From the NCBI GenBank assembly GCA_018820925.1, contig JAHJNJ010000041.1:37855-101854 (forward strand): DNA of 64,000 nucleotides. Reading direction: 5' to 3'. Position 1 is the stretch's first letter, and every line of letters starts with the position of its first letter. The stretch comes from Gammaproteobacteria bacterium. GTDB lineage: Bacteria > Pseudomonadota > Gammaproteobacteria > Burkholderiales > Gallionellaceae. Positions 52,577 through 62,222 of the stretch are shown here, one piece after another. Made by a program: the position numbers and the translations under genes. The notes beneath the pieces were generated by a model. It was given only the letters and a program-made list of their open reading frames with translations, did no database searches and was not told the origin of the DNA.

Positions 52577-54211
52577 ATGAAAAATCTGAAACTTTCACAG
52601 AAGTTTGCCGTGCTCGTGCTCGCAAGTCTTGCGGGCTTTGTTGTTGCAAGCATCGCGTCTTTTTGGGCCTTGTCCGAACTCAAGGTGAATGGCCCTCTTT
52701 ACCAGCGCATCGTGCAGGGCAAGGATCTGGTCGCCGACATTCTGCCGCCGCCCGAATACATCATTGAAACGTATCTGGTCGCCCTCGAATTGAAGGATGT
52801 CGACTCGCCCGGGCAGCGCGATAAAGGTATCGCCAGACTGGAGGCGTTGCGCAAGGACTACGATGACCGGCATGCGTTCTGGCTGAAGCAGTCGCTGGAA
52901 CCCAATCAAAAGCAGGCGCTGCTGACCGATGCGCACGGGTTCGCCCAGGAATTCTACAAAAAGCTGGACGAACAATACCTGCCCGCCTTGCGATCCGGCG
53001 ATAAGGACCGGATCAGGGGCGTGATGTCGGAGCTGCAATCCGTCTATGAAAATCACCGTCAGGCAATCGACCGCGTGGTCGCCATGACCAATGACCGGAA
53101 TGCGGCGGACGAAGCCAGGGGGCGGACGCTCATCAATCAGGTAAACCTGCTGCTGTTGCTGGTGACTGTTTTATCGACGAGCCTGTCTATCGGGCTTGCC
53201 ATCTATATCAGCCGCAGTGTGCTGCACCAGCTCGGCGGCGACCCGAATGAAGTTGCGGCAGCGGTGAATACCATGGCCGCCGGCGATTTCTCGCAACAGC
53301 CGCCCAGACAGCCCGAGCCGGGGAGCCTGTTGGCGCATGCCTATCAGATGCAGGGCAAGCTGCGCGACATGATCATGGAAGTCAAGAAACAGGCGAACCA
53401 GGTCGGCGATATGGCGCACAGTCTGGCGAGTTCCGCCAACCAGATCTCCGGCAACGTCAACCTCGAATCCGATGCGGTCTCCAGCATGGCGGCCGCCATC
53501 GAAGAATTGAGCGTCTCCACCTCGCATATCAGCGACCAGGGCGCGAACGCCAAGCGCATTGCCACCGATTCGCGCGGCAATGCGGAAGAAGGCGCGAAAG
53601 TGGTAAACAAGACCGTGGCCGGCTTGCTGGAAACCGCGCGCGAGATCGAGGCGGCATCGGGCGAGGTTTCCCGCCTGGGAGAAGACGCCACGCATATCAG
53701 CGATGTGGTCAAAGTCATCAAGGAGATCGCGGACCAGACCAATCTGCTGGCGTTGAACGCCGCGATCGAAGCGGCGCGGGCCGGCGAGCAGGGGCGCGGC
53801 TTTGCGGTGGTGGCGGACGAAGTGCGCAAACTGGCGGAACGCACCGCCAGCGCCACCAGCGAGATCAACCAGATGTCCTCGAAAATCGGCAATGTGGCGA
53901 ACAATGCCCTGAGCGGCATGGACAAGGTGGTGAAGACCACCCGGCAGGGCGTGGTCGATGCGGAAACGGCTCAAACCTCGATCAGGAACATTCAATCCAG
54001 CTTTGCCGAAGTATCCGCTGTGATCGACGATATTGCCTCCGCGCTGCTGGAACAGAATGCGGCCGCTGCCGAATTGGCGAACAGTACCGAGCGTGTGTCG
54101 CAAATGTCGGAAGAAGATTCCGGCGCTGCAAAGGGGCTGTTGGGTCTTGCCAACGAACTGGAGGGCAAGGCGGGCGAAATGCGCCAGGCGGTCGAAATAT
54201 TCAGGGTGTAA
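52577..54211 (+). CDS. Chemoreceptor with helical ligand domain
   Basis: A 544-residue receptor with helices near 9-30 and 190-210. The periplasmic part (about 32-188) is alpha-helical and charged, like a four-helix-bundle sensor, and has no Cache or haem motif. The region from [10 protein letters not shown] onwards matches the preceding receptor nearly throughout, including long runs of identical DNA, while the sensors are unrelated. This points to duplication or recombination that joined a new sensor to a shared signalling half. GGAGGG precedes the ATG. Confidence 0.9.
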   Translation: MKNLKLSQKFAVLVLASLAGFVVASIASFWALSELKVNGPLYQRIVQGKDLVADILPPPEYIIETYLVALELKDVDSPGQRDKGIARLEALRKDYDDRHAFWLKQSLEPNQKQALLTDAHGFAQEFYKKLDEQYLPALRSGDKDRIRGVMSELQSVYENHRQAIDRVVAMTNDRNAADEARGRTLINQVNLLLLLVTVLSTSLSIGLAIYISRSVLHQLGGDPNEVAAAVNTMAAGDFSQQPPRQPEPGSLLAHAYQMQGKLRDMIMEVKKQANQVGDMAHSLASSANQISGNVNLESDAVSSMAAAIEELSVSTSHISDQGANAKRIATDSRGNAEEGAKVVNKTVAGLLETAREIEAASGEVSRLGEDATHISDVVKVIKEIADQTNLLALNAAIEAARAGEQGRGFAVVADEVRKLAERTASATSEINQMSSKIGNVANNALSGMDKVVKTTRQGVVDAETAQTSIRNIQSSFAEVSAVIDDIASALLEQNAAAAELANSTERVSQMSEEDSGAAKGLLGLANELEGKAGEMRQAVEIFRV

Positions 54212-54295
54212 GGAAATTGAAGGTAAAACAAAAACAAAGTCTTGGGGGAAGGAGATAGCAGCCTGCTCTGCCAGTCTCCAAGCTAAAATGCCGGC

Positions 54296-55135
54296 ATGAA
54301 CGATGCACGGCCCCGCGAATTCGAATTCACCGACCAGGATTTTCAGCGCATCCGCAAGCTGATCCGCGAGCGCGCCGGTATTGCGCTGGGGGAAAACAAA
54401 CAGGAACTGGTGTACAGCCGTCTGGCGCGGCGTGTGCGCGCCACCGGCATGCGCAGTTTTTCCGCCTATCTGGATCATCTGCAGCGCGGCGACGGCGGGG
54501 AGTGGGAAGCGTTCACCAACTCGCTCACCACCAATCTCACTTCTTTCTTTCGCGAGCCGCATCACTTTCCGCTGCTCTCCGAGCATCTGCGCAAGCAGGA
54601 TAAATCAAGCCCGCTCACCTTGTGGTGCTCTGCATGCTCTACGGGCGAGGAAGCCTATTCGATGGCGATGACGGCGGTGGAAGCGCTGGGCGGTTACGAG
54701 CATCCCGTACACATCATCGCTTCCGACCTGGACACCAAAGTCCTGCAAACGGCGCGCGCAGGCCTTTACAGGGTGGATGCGGTGGAAAAACTGCCGCCAC
54801 AGCAGGTCGAGCGCTTTTTCCTGCGCTGCACGGGTGTGAATGCCGGATATATGCAGGTGAAGCCCGAGTTGCAGAAAATGATCGACTTCCGCTGCATCAA
54901 TTTGCTGGCACCGGTGTGGCCCATCCATGCGCCGCTGGATGCGATCTTCTGCCGCAATGTGATGATCTACTTCGACAAGGATACGCAGCTCTCCATTCTG
55001 CGGAAGTTTGCCCCGTTGCTGCGCGGTAACGGTTTGCTGTTCGCCGGACATTCGGAAAATTTTTATCATGCCGAAGCCTTGTTCAAACTGCGCGGGCAGA
55101 CCGTTTATGAACTGAGCGAAAAGGGAAAACGCTGA
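54296..55135 (+). CDS. cheR: Chemotaxis protein methyltransferase CheR
   Basis: CheR methylates receptor glutamates using SAM. The 279-residue protein has the helical amino domain ([16 protein letters not shown]), the [13 protein letters not shown] segment, SAM motif [14 protein letters not shown] and the [11 protein letters not shown] loop. No receptor-tethering beta-subdomain anomaly or TPR extension is seen. The stop overlaps the next start by one base, so cheR and cheB are coupled. Confidence 0.95.
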   Translation: MNDARPREFEFTDQDFQRIRKLIRERAGIALGENKQELVYSRLARRVRATGMRSFSAYLDHLQRGDGGEWEAFTNSLTTNLTSFFREPHHFPLLSEHLRKQDKSSPLTLWCSACSTGEEAYSMAMTAVEALGGYEHPVHIIASDLDTKVLQTARAGLYRVDAVEKLPPQQVERFFLRCTGVNAGYMQVKPELQKMIDFRCINLLAPVWPIHAPLDAIFCRNVMIYFDKDTQLSILRKFAPLLRGNGLLFAGHSENFYHAEALFKLRGQTVYELSEKGKR

Positions 55136-55719
55136 TGGGCGGGAAGATCATTGTGGTCGGCTCCTCCACGGGGGGGACAGAGGCGCTCAAGCTGTTTTTA
55201 TCCGGCATGCCGGAACACGCTCCCGCTATTCTCATCGCGCAGCACATGCCGGAATTGTTTACCAAATCGTTTGCCGAACGGCTGAATAATTTGTGCAAAA
55301 TGAGGGTGGCGGAGGCGGAACAGCACCAGGATATTGTGGCGGGCCGGGTCTATCTTGCGCCCGGACACTCGCACTTGTTGCTGGAACGGTTTGCCGGAAA
55401 ATTCCGTACCGTGCTCAGCCAGGAAGCGCCGGTGAACCGCCATCGCCCCTCGGTCGATGTCTTGTTCCGCGCGGCCGCGAAGTGCCTCGGCGCGGATGCC
55501 ATCGGGGTGATGCTCACCGGCATGGGCAAGGACGGTGCCGCCGCCATGCTGGAGATGAAGCGAGCGGGTGCTTACAACTTCGCCCAGGACGAAGCGAGCT
55601 GCGTGGTATTCGGCATGCCGCGCGAGGCCATCGCGCTGGGGGCGGTGGACGAGGTTGTGCCGCTTCCGAAAATGGCGGAGCGCGTGCTGGCGCGGCTCGC
55701 GATAGGCAGACAACTGTAG
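55135..55719 (+). CDS. cheB: CheB-type methylesterase lacking the receiver domain
   Basis: A 194-residue stand-alone CheB catalytic domain. The triad is visible: Ser in GSSTGG, His in AQHMP and Asp in MGKDGA. Normal CheB is about 350 residues with an amino-terminal receiver; here the ORF starts directly at the catalytic domain, overlapping the cheR stop (TGATG), so there is no room for one. It should remove receptor methyl groups without control by CheA phosphorylation. The TAG stop lies inside a palindromic repeat. No cheD is adjacent. Confidence 0.88.
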   Translation: MGGKIIVVGSSTGGTEALKLFLSGMPEHAPAILIAQHMPELFTKSFAERLNNLCKMRVAEAEQHQDIVAGRVYLAPGHSHLLLERFAGKFRTVLSQEAPVNRHRPSVDVLFRAAAKCLGADAIGVMLTGMGKDGAAAMLEMKRAGAYNFAQDEASCVVFGMPREAIALGAVDEVVPLPKMAERVLARLAIGRQL

Positions 55720-55794
55720 GGTGGGCACGTTTTTCGTGCCCACGCAGTTAGCAAAGAGGGGTTCATCGTGGGCACGAAAACGTGCCCACCCGAC
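55716..55794. repeat. Palindromic repeat GTAGGGTGGGCACG, copy 2
   Basis: GTAGGGTGGGCACG (55716-55729) and CGTGCCCACCCGAC (55781-55794) bound the unit. Its first bases contain the stop codon of cheB. Confidence 0.8.
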
Positions 55795-55869
55795 CTTGCT
55801 GGCGCGCATCGCCACAATTAGATAAGCCATATTTCCCCCGCTGTTCGGCGGATTGAATTTTCCGGGATT

Positions 55870-55877
55870 GCCGATAA
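55870..55877 (+). promoter_or_regulatory. Sigma-28-like -10 element upstream of flhB
   Basis: GCCGATAA is a perfect FliA -10 element, 25 bases before the flhB ATG. The -35 region (ATTGAATT at the right distance) matches the consensus poorly, so the call is tentative. Confidence 0.4.
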
Positions 55878-55901
55878 TCGCCATGAGCAAAGGATCCCGC
55901 C

Positions 55902-57041
55902 ATGGCCGACGAAGACAGTGATTTGGAAAAAACGGAATCGCCCTCGCAGCGGCGTCTGGATAAGGCGCGCGAAGACGGGCAGGTTGCGCGGTCGCGCGAA
56001 CTTTCCACATTTACCGTCGTGATGGCGGGCGGTGCCGGTATCTGGCTGATGGGCTCGATGCTGTCCGCGCAACTCATCACGCTGATCCGCGAAGGGCTTA
56101 CCCTGGACACGGGACTGGCATTTCATTCCGAATTGCTGATGCCGCGCTTGCATGAATTGAGCGAAGCGACACTGCTGGCATTCCTGCCGCTGCTCGGGTT
56201 GTTGCTGATCGTTGCCCTGACATCCCCTTTATTGCTGAACGGTTGGCTGTTTTCGATGAAACCGTTGGAGCCAAAATTCAGCAAGCTCAATCCGCTCAAG
56301 GGAATCGGGCGCATGTTTTCCACCAACAGCCTGATGGAGCTGGTGAAAGCCATAGCCAAATCGGTGGTGGTGGGCGGCATCGGCGCTCTGGTGATCTGGC
56401 ACAACAAGCAGGCGGTATTGCAACTGGTGGGCGAACCGATTGCCTACGCGGTCCCGCATCTGGGCAGTCTGATGTGGAGCACCTTTGCCACGATCATGGG
56501 CGGCATGCTGGTGATCGTGGCGGTGGATGTGCCGTTCCAGTTGTGGGAGCACAACAAGAAACTGAAGATGACCAAGGAAGAAGTGCGCCAGGAAGCCAAG
56601 GAAACCGAAGGAGATCCGCAGGTCAAGGCGCGCGTGCGCAGCATGCAGCGCGAAATGGCGCGGCGCCGCATGATGGCGGAAATTCCGACGGCGGATGTGG
56701 TGGTGACCAACCCGACCCATTACGCCGTGGCGCTCAAGTACAGCGATCAAAAAATGCGTGCGCCCGTGGTGGTGGCGAAAGGCTCGCATTTGCTGGCGGC
56801 GAAAATCAGGGAAATTGCCAAAGAACACAACGTGCCCATACTCGAAGCGCCGCCCCTGGCGCGCGCGCTGCACAAGCACTGCGACCTCGGCCAGGCCATT
56901 CCCGAGGCGTTGTTCAATGCCGTTGCAGAAGTGCTGGCTTACGTCTACCAACTGCGCCGCTTCAAGCAAACGGGCGGCGAATATCCGCAGGAGCCGCATG
57001 AATTGCCGGTGCCCAAAGAGCTTGATCCGGAGAATGCGTAG
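55902..57041 (+). CDS. flhB: Flagellar export switch protein FlhB
   Basis: FlhB sits in the flagellar export gate and switches substrate class. The 379-residue protein starts with the typical SDLEKTESPSQRRLDKAREDGQVARSREL segment split here by charge, has four helices (about 30-215), and a cytoplasmic domain with the self-cleavage site NPTH near 271. A normal tail follows. The TAG stop is inside the third palindromic repeat. Confidence 0.96.
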   Translation: MADEDSDLEKTESPSQRRLDKAREDGQVARSRELSTFTVVMAGGAGIWLMGSMLSAQLITLIREGLTLDTGLAFHSELLMPRLHELSEATLLAFLPLLGLLLIVALTSPLLLNGWLFSMKPLEPKFSKLNPLKGIGRMFSTNSLMELVKAIAKSVVVGGIGALVIWHNKQAVLQLVGEPIAYAVPHLGSLMWSTFATIMGGMLVIVAVDVPFQLWEHNKKLKMTKEEVRQEAKETEGDPQVKARVRSMQREMARRRMMAEIPTADVVVTNPTHYAVALKYSDQKMRAPVVVAKGSHLLAAKIREIAKEHNVPILEAPPLARALHKHCDLGQAIPEALFNAVAEVLAYVYQLRRFKQTGGEYPQEPHELPVPKELDPENA

Positions 57042-57117
57042 GGTGGGCACGTTTTTGGTGCCCACGCGGTTAGCGAGAGAAATTTCCGCGCGGGCACATG
57101 AACCGTGCCCACCCTAC
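57038..57117. repeat. Palindromic repeat GTAGGGTGGGCACG, copy 3
   Basis: GTAGGGTGGGCACG (57038-57051) and its exact inverse (57104-57117) bound an 80-base unit. The left end contains the flhB stop codon. The rest of the gap to flhA has no gene. Confidence 0.85.
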
Positions 57118-57267
57118 GCTGTGTTTATCTGTAACTGAAATCACACCCTCGAATTACCGCCTAAATCCCCCTCTATTCACCCCATCGAATTGACGCCCGT
57201 TTCAGATAATACGCACAAGAGAAGCAGTCTTCGCAGACTGCAGGAATGAAACCCGGGGAGTGCGGAT

Positions 57268-59346
57268 ATGTTTGAAATGTTGAAGACCGCGATGATGCGC
57301 GGTGGCGTGCGCGGTCTGGCCGGGCCAGTCCTGATCGTGATGATCCTGTCGATGATGGTGCTGCCGCTGCCGCCGTTCCTGCTCGACATCCTGTTTACCT
57401 TCAACATCGCGCTGGCGATCATGGTGCTGCTGGTGGCGATGAACACCACCAAGCCGCTGGACTTTGCGGTGTTCCCTTCCGTGCTGCTGATCTCCACCCT
57501 GTTGCGCCTGTCGCTCAACGTCGCTTCCACCCGGGTGGTGCTGCTGCAAGGTCATACCGGTCCGGCGGCGGCGGGCAAGGTGATCGAATCGTTCGGCCAT
57601 TTCCTGGTCGGCGGCAACTACGCCGTGGGTATTGTGGTGTTCGTCATCCTCGTCGTCATCAACTTCGTGGTCATCACCAAAGGCGCGGGACGTATCGCCG
57701 AAGTGGGGGCGCGCTTCACCCTGGATGCGATGCCGGGCAAACAGATGGCGATCGATGCCGACCTGAACGCGGGTTTGATCGGCGAAGACGCGGCGCGCAA
57801 GCGCCGCGCCGAGATCGCGCAGGAAGCGGACTTCTACGGGGCGATGGACGGTGCCTCCAAATTCGTGCGCGGCGACGCCGTGGCCGGCATCATCATCATG
57901 CTCATCAACGTGATCGGCGGCCTGGTGGTCGGCGTATTGCAGCACGATCTCGATCTGGCCACTGCGGCCAGGAATTACACCCTGCTTACCGTCGGCGACG
58001 GTCTGGTGGCGCAGATTCCCGCGCTGGTGATCTCCACTGCGGCCGGTATGGTGGTGAGCCGCGTAGCCAGCGAGGACAACATCGGCCAGCAACTGGCCAA
58101 GCAATTGATCTCCAGCCCGCAGGTGCTCATTCTGACTGCCGCCATCATCGGCATGCTGGGCGTGATTCCCGGCATGCCGCACTTTGTTTTCCTGCTGCTG
58201 GCGGGCATGCTGGGCTGGTTCGCCTATTACCTGCTGCAGCGCACCAAACTGGAAGAAGAACAGGCTGCGGCCGCAGAAAATCCCGTGGTGGCGCCGAGCA
58301 ACGAAGCGCCGGAAGCAAGCTGGGAAGACGTGGCGCAAGTCGACGTGCTGGGGCTGGAAGTGGGCTATCGCCTGATTGCACTGGTGGACAAGGCGCAGGA
58401 CGGCGACTTGTTGCGGCGCATCAAAGGCATCCGCAAAAAATTCACGCAGGACATGGGTTTCCTGCCGCCGCCCGTGCATATTCGCGACAACCTCGAACTG
58501 CGTCCCAACGGCTATCGCATCACGCTGAAAGGCGCGGAGATCGGCAGCGGCGAGGCCTTCCCCAACTTGTTTCTGGCGATCAACCCCGGCAACGTGAGCG
58601 GTACCTTGCCCGGTACCCAGACCAGGGATCCGGCCTTCGGTTTGCCCGCTGTCTGGGTGGACGCGGCGGTGCGCGAACAGGCGCAGGCCATGGGTTACAC
58701 CGTGGTCGACGCGGGTACCGTGGTGGCGACGCACATGAGCCACCTGATCCACACCCATGCCGCCGAATTGCTGGGCCGCCAGGAGTTGCAGCAACTGCTC
58801 GACCATCTGGGCAAGCTGGCGCCCAAACTGACCGAAGACCTCGTGCCCAAGTTGCTGCCGCTGGCAACGGTGCAGAAAGTGATGCAAAACCTGCTGGACG
58901 AAGGCATGCATATCCGCGACATGCGCACCATCCTCGAGACGCTGGCCGAGCATGCGCCGCATACGCAGGACACCAACGTGCTCACCGGGCTGGTGCGCAT
59001 CGCGCTGGGCGCGGCCATCGTGCAGCAGTTCTACCCGTCGGCGCAGGAACTGCAAGTCATCGGCATGGACAAGGAACTGGAATACGTATTGGCGCAGGCC
59101 CTGCAGGCGGGCGGTTCGGCCATCGAGCCGAGCCTCGCCAATACCCTGTTGCGCGAAGCGCGCAACGCGACGCAGACGCAGGAGCAGATGGGACTGCCCA
59201 CGGTGTTGCTGGTACCGGGGCATATCCGCGACTTGCTGGCGCGTTTCCTGAAACGATCGTTGCCGCAACTCAGGGTTATTTCGCAAGAAGAAGTACCGGG
59301 CTTCAAGACGGTACGGTTTACATCCATGGTAGGGGGTAGAGCATGA
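57268..59346 (+). CDS. flhA: Flagellar export apparatus protein FlhA
   Basis: FlhA is the ring-forming export gate and chaperone docking platform. The 692-residue protein has eight helices in residues about 15-330 with the FHIPEP-family segments (VFPSVLLISTLLRLSLNVASTR cut short here, GDGLVAQIPAL) and a large cytoplasmic domain (about 345-692). Length is normal. Its stop overlaps the flhF start by four bases. Confidence 0.96.
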   Translation: MFEMLKTAMMRGGVRGLAGPVLIVMILSMMVLPLPPFLLDILFTFNIALAIMVLLVAMNTTKPLDFAVFPSVLLISTLLRLSLNVASTRVVLLQGHTGPAAAGKVIESFGHFLVGGNYAVGIVVFVILVVINFVVITKGAGRIAEVGARFTLDAMPGKQMAIDADLNAGLIGEDAARKRRAEIAQEADFYGAMDGASKFVRGDAVAGIIIMLINVIGGLVVGVLQHDLDLATAARNYTLLTVGDGLVAQIPALVISTAAGMVVSRVASEDNIGQQLAKQLISSPQVLILTAAIIGMLGVIPGMPHFVFLLLAGMLGWFAYYLLQRTKLEEEQAAAAENPVVAPSNEAPEASWEDVAQVDVLGLEVGYRLIALVDKAQDGDLLRRIKGIRKKFTQDMGFLPPPVHIRDNLELRPNGYRITLKGAEIGSGEAFPNLFLAINPGNVSGTLPGTQTRDPAFGLPAVWVDAAVREQAQAMGYTVVDAGTVVATHMSHLIHTHAAELLGRQELQQLLDHLGKLAPKLTEDLVPKLLPLATVQKVMQNLLDEGMHIRDMRTILETLAEHAPHTQDTNVLTGLVRIALGAAIVQQFYPSAQELQVIGMDKELEYVLAQALQAGGSAIEPSLANTLLREARNATQTQEQMGLPTVLLVPGHIRDLLARFLKRSLPQLRVISQEEVPGFKTVRFTSMVGGRA

Positions 59347-60602
59347 ACGCCAGAAAATTTATTGCAGCCAGTTCGCGTGACGCACTCAAGCTGGTCCGTG
59401 TCGAACTCGGTGCGGACGCCGTGATCCTGTCCAACCGCAAAGTCGCGGAGGGCGTGGAGATCGTGGCGGTGGCCGGTTCCGAACTGGCGCATTTGAGCGA
59501 AACGCGAACAACCGGGAACAGCGCAAAACCGCCGCTGCGCTCCGCCGGAATTTCCGCGCAGGGGGCAAATCAGGCAGCAGCGCTGGGGGCCAAGGTGCTG
59601 GAAGCGAACGCCGGGCGCGAGACGGTTGCGGTACGCAAATCCGGGGATACGACGGCAGAACAGCAAACACTGCTGTCCGAGATCAAGACCATGCGCAACA
59701 TGATGCAGGAGCAGATGGCGCGTCTTTCCTGGTCGGATATGCAGAAAAACGATCCCGCGCGCGGCGGCCTGTTGCGCGACATGCTCAATGTCGGTTTCAG
59801 TCCCATGCTGTCGCGCCAATTGCTGGAGAAGTTGCCTGCCAAAGGCGGTCTCGACTGGTTGCGCCGCACCCTCGGCCACAACTTGCGCGTGTCAACGTTG
59901 CAGGAAGATGTGGTGGCGCGCGGCGGCGTGTATGCGCTGGTCGGACCCACCGGCGTCGGCAAGACCACCACCACCGCCAAACTGGCGGCGCGTGCTGTGG
60001 TGCGCTACGGCGCGGACAAAGTGGCGCTGGTGACCACCGACAGTTACCGGATCGGTGCGCACGAACAGTTGAAAATCTACGGCAAGATACTGGGGGTGTC
60101 GGTGCATGCGGTGCGCGATACCGAGGACTTGAAGCTCACCCTGTCCGGATTGAAACGCAAGCACCTGGTATTGATCGACACCATGGGCGTGGGGCAGCGC
60201 GACAGCCGCGTGGCGGAGCAGGCGCAGATGTTCGACGCGGTCGGCGTGCAACGCCTGTTGTTGCTGAACGCCACCAGCGCCGGCAGCACACTGGACGATG
60301 TGGTGAAAATGTACGGCGGGACCAGTGTGATCGGTTGCATCCCGACCAAACTGGACGAGGCGGTCACACTGGGTACGGTGCTGGATGTGGTGGTACGCCA
60401 CAAACTGACCATGCACTATGTCGCCAGCGGGCAACGCGTGCCGGAGGATCTGTATGAAGTGAACCTGGAATACCTGCTGCATCGCGTGTTCAAGGATGTG
60501 GGCAAGACCAACCCGGCGCTGGCCATGCAGGACGCGGAGTTGCCGGCCTTCATGGCCGGAATGGGCAGCGCACAGAGCATGCGGGGGCAATATGCGATCT
60601 GA
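59343..60602 (+). CDS. flhF: Flagellar SRP-like GTPase FlhF
   Basis: FlhF places and numbers flagella at the pole. The 419-residue protein has an amino domain (about 1-150, starting NARKFIAASSRDALKLVR), an N-like helical region and a GTPase domain (about 195-400). Motifs: P-loop GPTGVGKTTTTAKLA, TTDSYRIGAHEQL, DTMGVGQRD and TKLDEA. FlhA upstream and FlhG downstream overlap it. Its presence predicts a polar flagellum. Confidence 0.95.
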   Translation: MNARKFIAASSRDALKLVRVELGADAVILSNRKVAEGVEIVAVAGSELAHLSETRTTGNSAKPPLRSAGISAQGANQAAALGAKVLEANAGRETVAVRKSGDTTAEQQTLLSEIKTMRNMMQEQMARLSWSDMQKNDPARGGLLRDMLNVGFSPMLSRQLLEKLPAKGGLDWLRRTLGHNLRVSTLQEDVVARGGVYALVGPTGVGKTTTTAKLAARAVVRYGADKVALVTTDSYRIGAHEQLKIYGKILGVSVHAVRDTEDLKLTLSGLKRKHLVLIDTMGVGQRDSRVAEQAQMFDAVGVQRLLLLNATSAGSTLDDVVKMYGGTSVIGCIPTKLDEAVTLGTVLDVVVRHKLTMHYVASGQRVPEDLYEVNLEYLLHRVFKDVGKTNPALAMQDAELPAFMAGMGSAQSMRGQYAI

Positions 60603-61482
60603 TGCACATGACCAGGCAGCCGGACTGCGCCGTCTGCTGGCGCGCTCCATGTCGCGCGTGGTGACGGTGATTGGCGCGCGCGACGGTCTGGGAGCGACCA
60701 GTATCGTGGTGAATCTGGCGGCCGTATTGGCGCATTCCGGCAAAGACGTGCTGGTGCTGGACGAGAACCTGTCGCACGACAATGTGGCCAACACGCTGGC
60801 ACTGAAGTCGCGCTATGATTTGTTGAATGTGGTGCGCGGCGACAAAACCTGGCAGGAAGTGATGTTGCGCAGCGCGCAGGGGGTGCGCGTGCTGCCGGTG
60901 GCGCGGGCGATGCAGAGCCTGCCAAAACTGGACGAGACGCAACGCGAACAATTGCTGGAATCGCTGAGCGCCGCCGCCAAGGATACGGATGTGGTGCTGG
61001 TCGATGCGGCGCGTGCCGGTCATTCCGTGTGCGCCAGCCTGTCCGGCGACGAGCCGTTGTTGCTGGTCCTGAACGCCACCGCCAGCGGCATCACCGAAAG
61101 TTATGCCTTGCTCAAGCAAATGGCAATGCATAATGGCAGACAGGCATTCGATATCGTGGTCAACAAGGTGGGCAGCGAGCGCGAGGCGCTGGCGGTATTC
61201 GACAATATGTCGCTGGTTGCGCGGGTACACCTGCAGGTACGTCTGGAATATCTGGGTTATATTCCGGTTGATGAAAAGCTCAAACGTGCGACACAATTGG
61301 GCCGTCCGGTGATCGAGGCGTTTCCGGCGGCCCAGGCTTCCTACGCGATGCGCGAGATTGCACAAGGTTTGCTGCGGGCACCGGGTGCGGCGGATGAGGG
61401 GCATGATGCGCTGGGCAATGTAATGCAACGTCTGATGCGCCAGGCGCGTCCGGCAAACAACAGAATGGCGACGCTCACATGA
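60592..61482 (+). CDS. flhG: MinD-like flagellar number regulator FlhG (degenerate P-loop)
   Basis: FlhG/FleN is a MinD-type protein that limits flagellum number with FlhF. The 296-residue protein has the MinD fold (VVTVIGARDGLGATSIVVNLAAVL, split here at GLGATS) but the P-loop reads GARDGLGATS: both the signature Lys and the P-loop Lys of KGGxGKT are gone. The Walker A' segment DAARAGHSV is also unusual, while LDENL keeps the first Asp. The frame is intact and gene order is standard, so it is functional but probably not an ordinary ATPase. I place the start at the ATG at 60592, overlapping flhF. Confidence 0.85.
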   Translation: MRSDAHDQAAGLRRLLARSMSRVVTVIGARDGLGATSIVVNLAAVLAHSGKDVLVLDENLSHDNVANTLALKSRYDLLNVVRGDKTWQEVMLRSAQGVRVLPVARAMQSLPKLDETQREQLLESLSAAAKDTDVVLVDAARAGHSVCASLSGDEPLLLVLNATASGITESYALLKQMAMHNGRQAFDIVVNKVGSEREALAVFDNMSLVARVHLQVRLEYLGYIPVDEKLKRATQLGRPVIEAFPAAQASYAMREIAQGLLRAPGAADEGHDALGNVMQRLMRQARPANNRMATLT

Positions 61483-62222
61483 GAATCGCCGAAAATCTAA
61501 AGACGAAGGCCATGTACACGCCGAACGGACTGAACGACAAAGAAGAGTGTCTGATGGAGTATGCGCATCTGGTCAAGCGCATCGCCCATCACATGATGCT
61601 CAAGCTTCCCGGCAGCGTCGAAGTGGACGATCTCATCCAGGCCGGCATGATGGGTCTGCTGGATGCCGCCAGCCGTTACGACGAGCTGCGCGGCGCGCAG
61701 TTCGAGACCTATGCCGCGCAGCGCATCCGCGGTGCGATGCTGGACGAGTTGCGCAATGCCGACTGGCTGCCGCGCAGCATGCGCCGCGACATGCGCAGCA
61801 TCGAAACGGCGGTCAGCCGCCTGCAGCAAAAACTGGGCAGGGCGCCGAGCGAAAGCGAGATCGCCAGGGAGTTGGCAGTGTCCCTGCCGGAATACCAGCA
61901 GATGCTGCAGGAGGCGCGCGGCGCGCAATTGTTTTATTACGAGGATTTTCACGGTGACGGGGACGAGGATTTTTTCGACCGCTTCGTGATCGACAGCGAC
62001 AGCAACCCGCTGGAACTGTTGCAGGATGGGCGTTTCCGCGAGGCACTCATTCAGGCCATCGAACGCCTGCCGGAGCGCGAGCGCCAGCTGATGGGCATGC
62101 ACTACGAGCAGGACATGAACCTGCGCGAAATCGGCGAGGTCATGGGTGTTTCCGAATCGCGCGTGTGCCAGTTGCATAGCCAGGCCGTGGCGCGCTTGCG
62201 GGCTTCAATGAAGGGATATTAA
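61479..62222 (+). CDS. fliA: Flagellar sigma factor FliA (sigma-28)
   Basis: FliA directs late flagellar and chemotaxis transcription. The 247-residue protein has sigma region 2 (VDDLIQAGMMGLLDAASRYD, RIRGAMLDELRNADW), region 3 and region 4 (LREIGEVMGVSESRVCQLHSQA). The ATG at 61479 overlaps the flhG stop; homology starts near the internal ATG at 61512, so either may be used. Predicted targets in this window are the promoter at 39404 and perhaps 55870. Confidence 0.95.
   Translation: MRIAENLKTKAMYTPNGLNDKEECLMEYAHLVKRIAHHMMLKLPGSVEVDDLIQAGMMGLLDAASRYDELRGAQFETYAAQRIRGAMLDELRNADWLPRSMRRDMRSIETAVSRLQQKLGRAPSESEIARELAVSLPEYQQMLQEARGAQLFYYEDFHGDGDEDFFDRFVIDSDSNPLELLQDGRFREALIQAIERLPERERQLMGMHYEQDMNLREIGEVMGVSESRVCQLHSQAVARLRASMKGY

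Noticed and set aside
57202..59286. A 694-codon minus-strand frame opposite flhA
   Set aside because: Shadow of flhA; Gln/His-rich composition is typical of antisense frames here.
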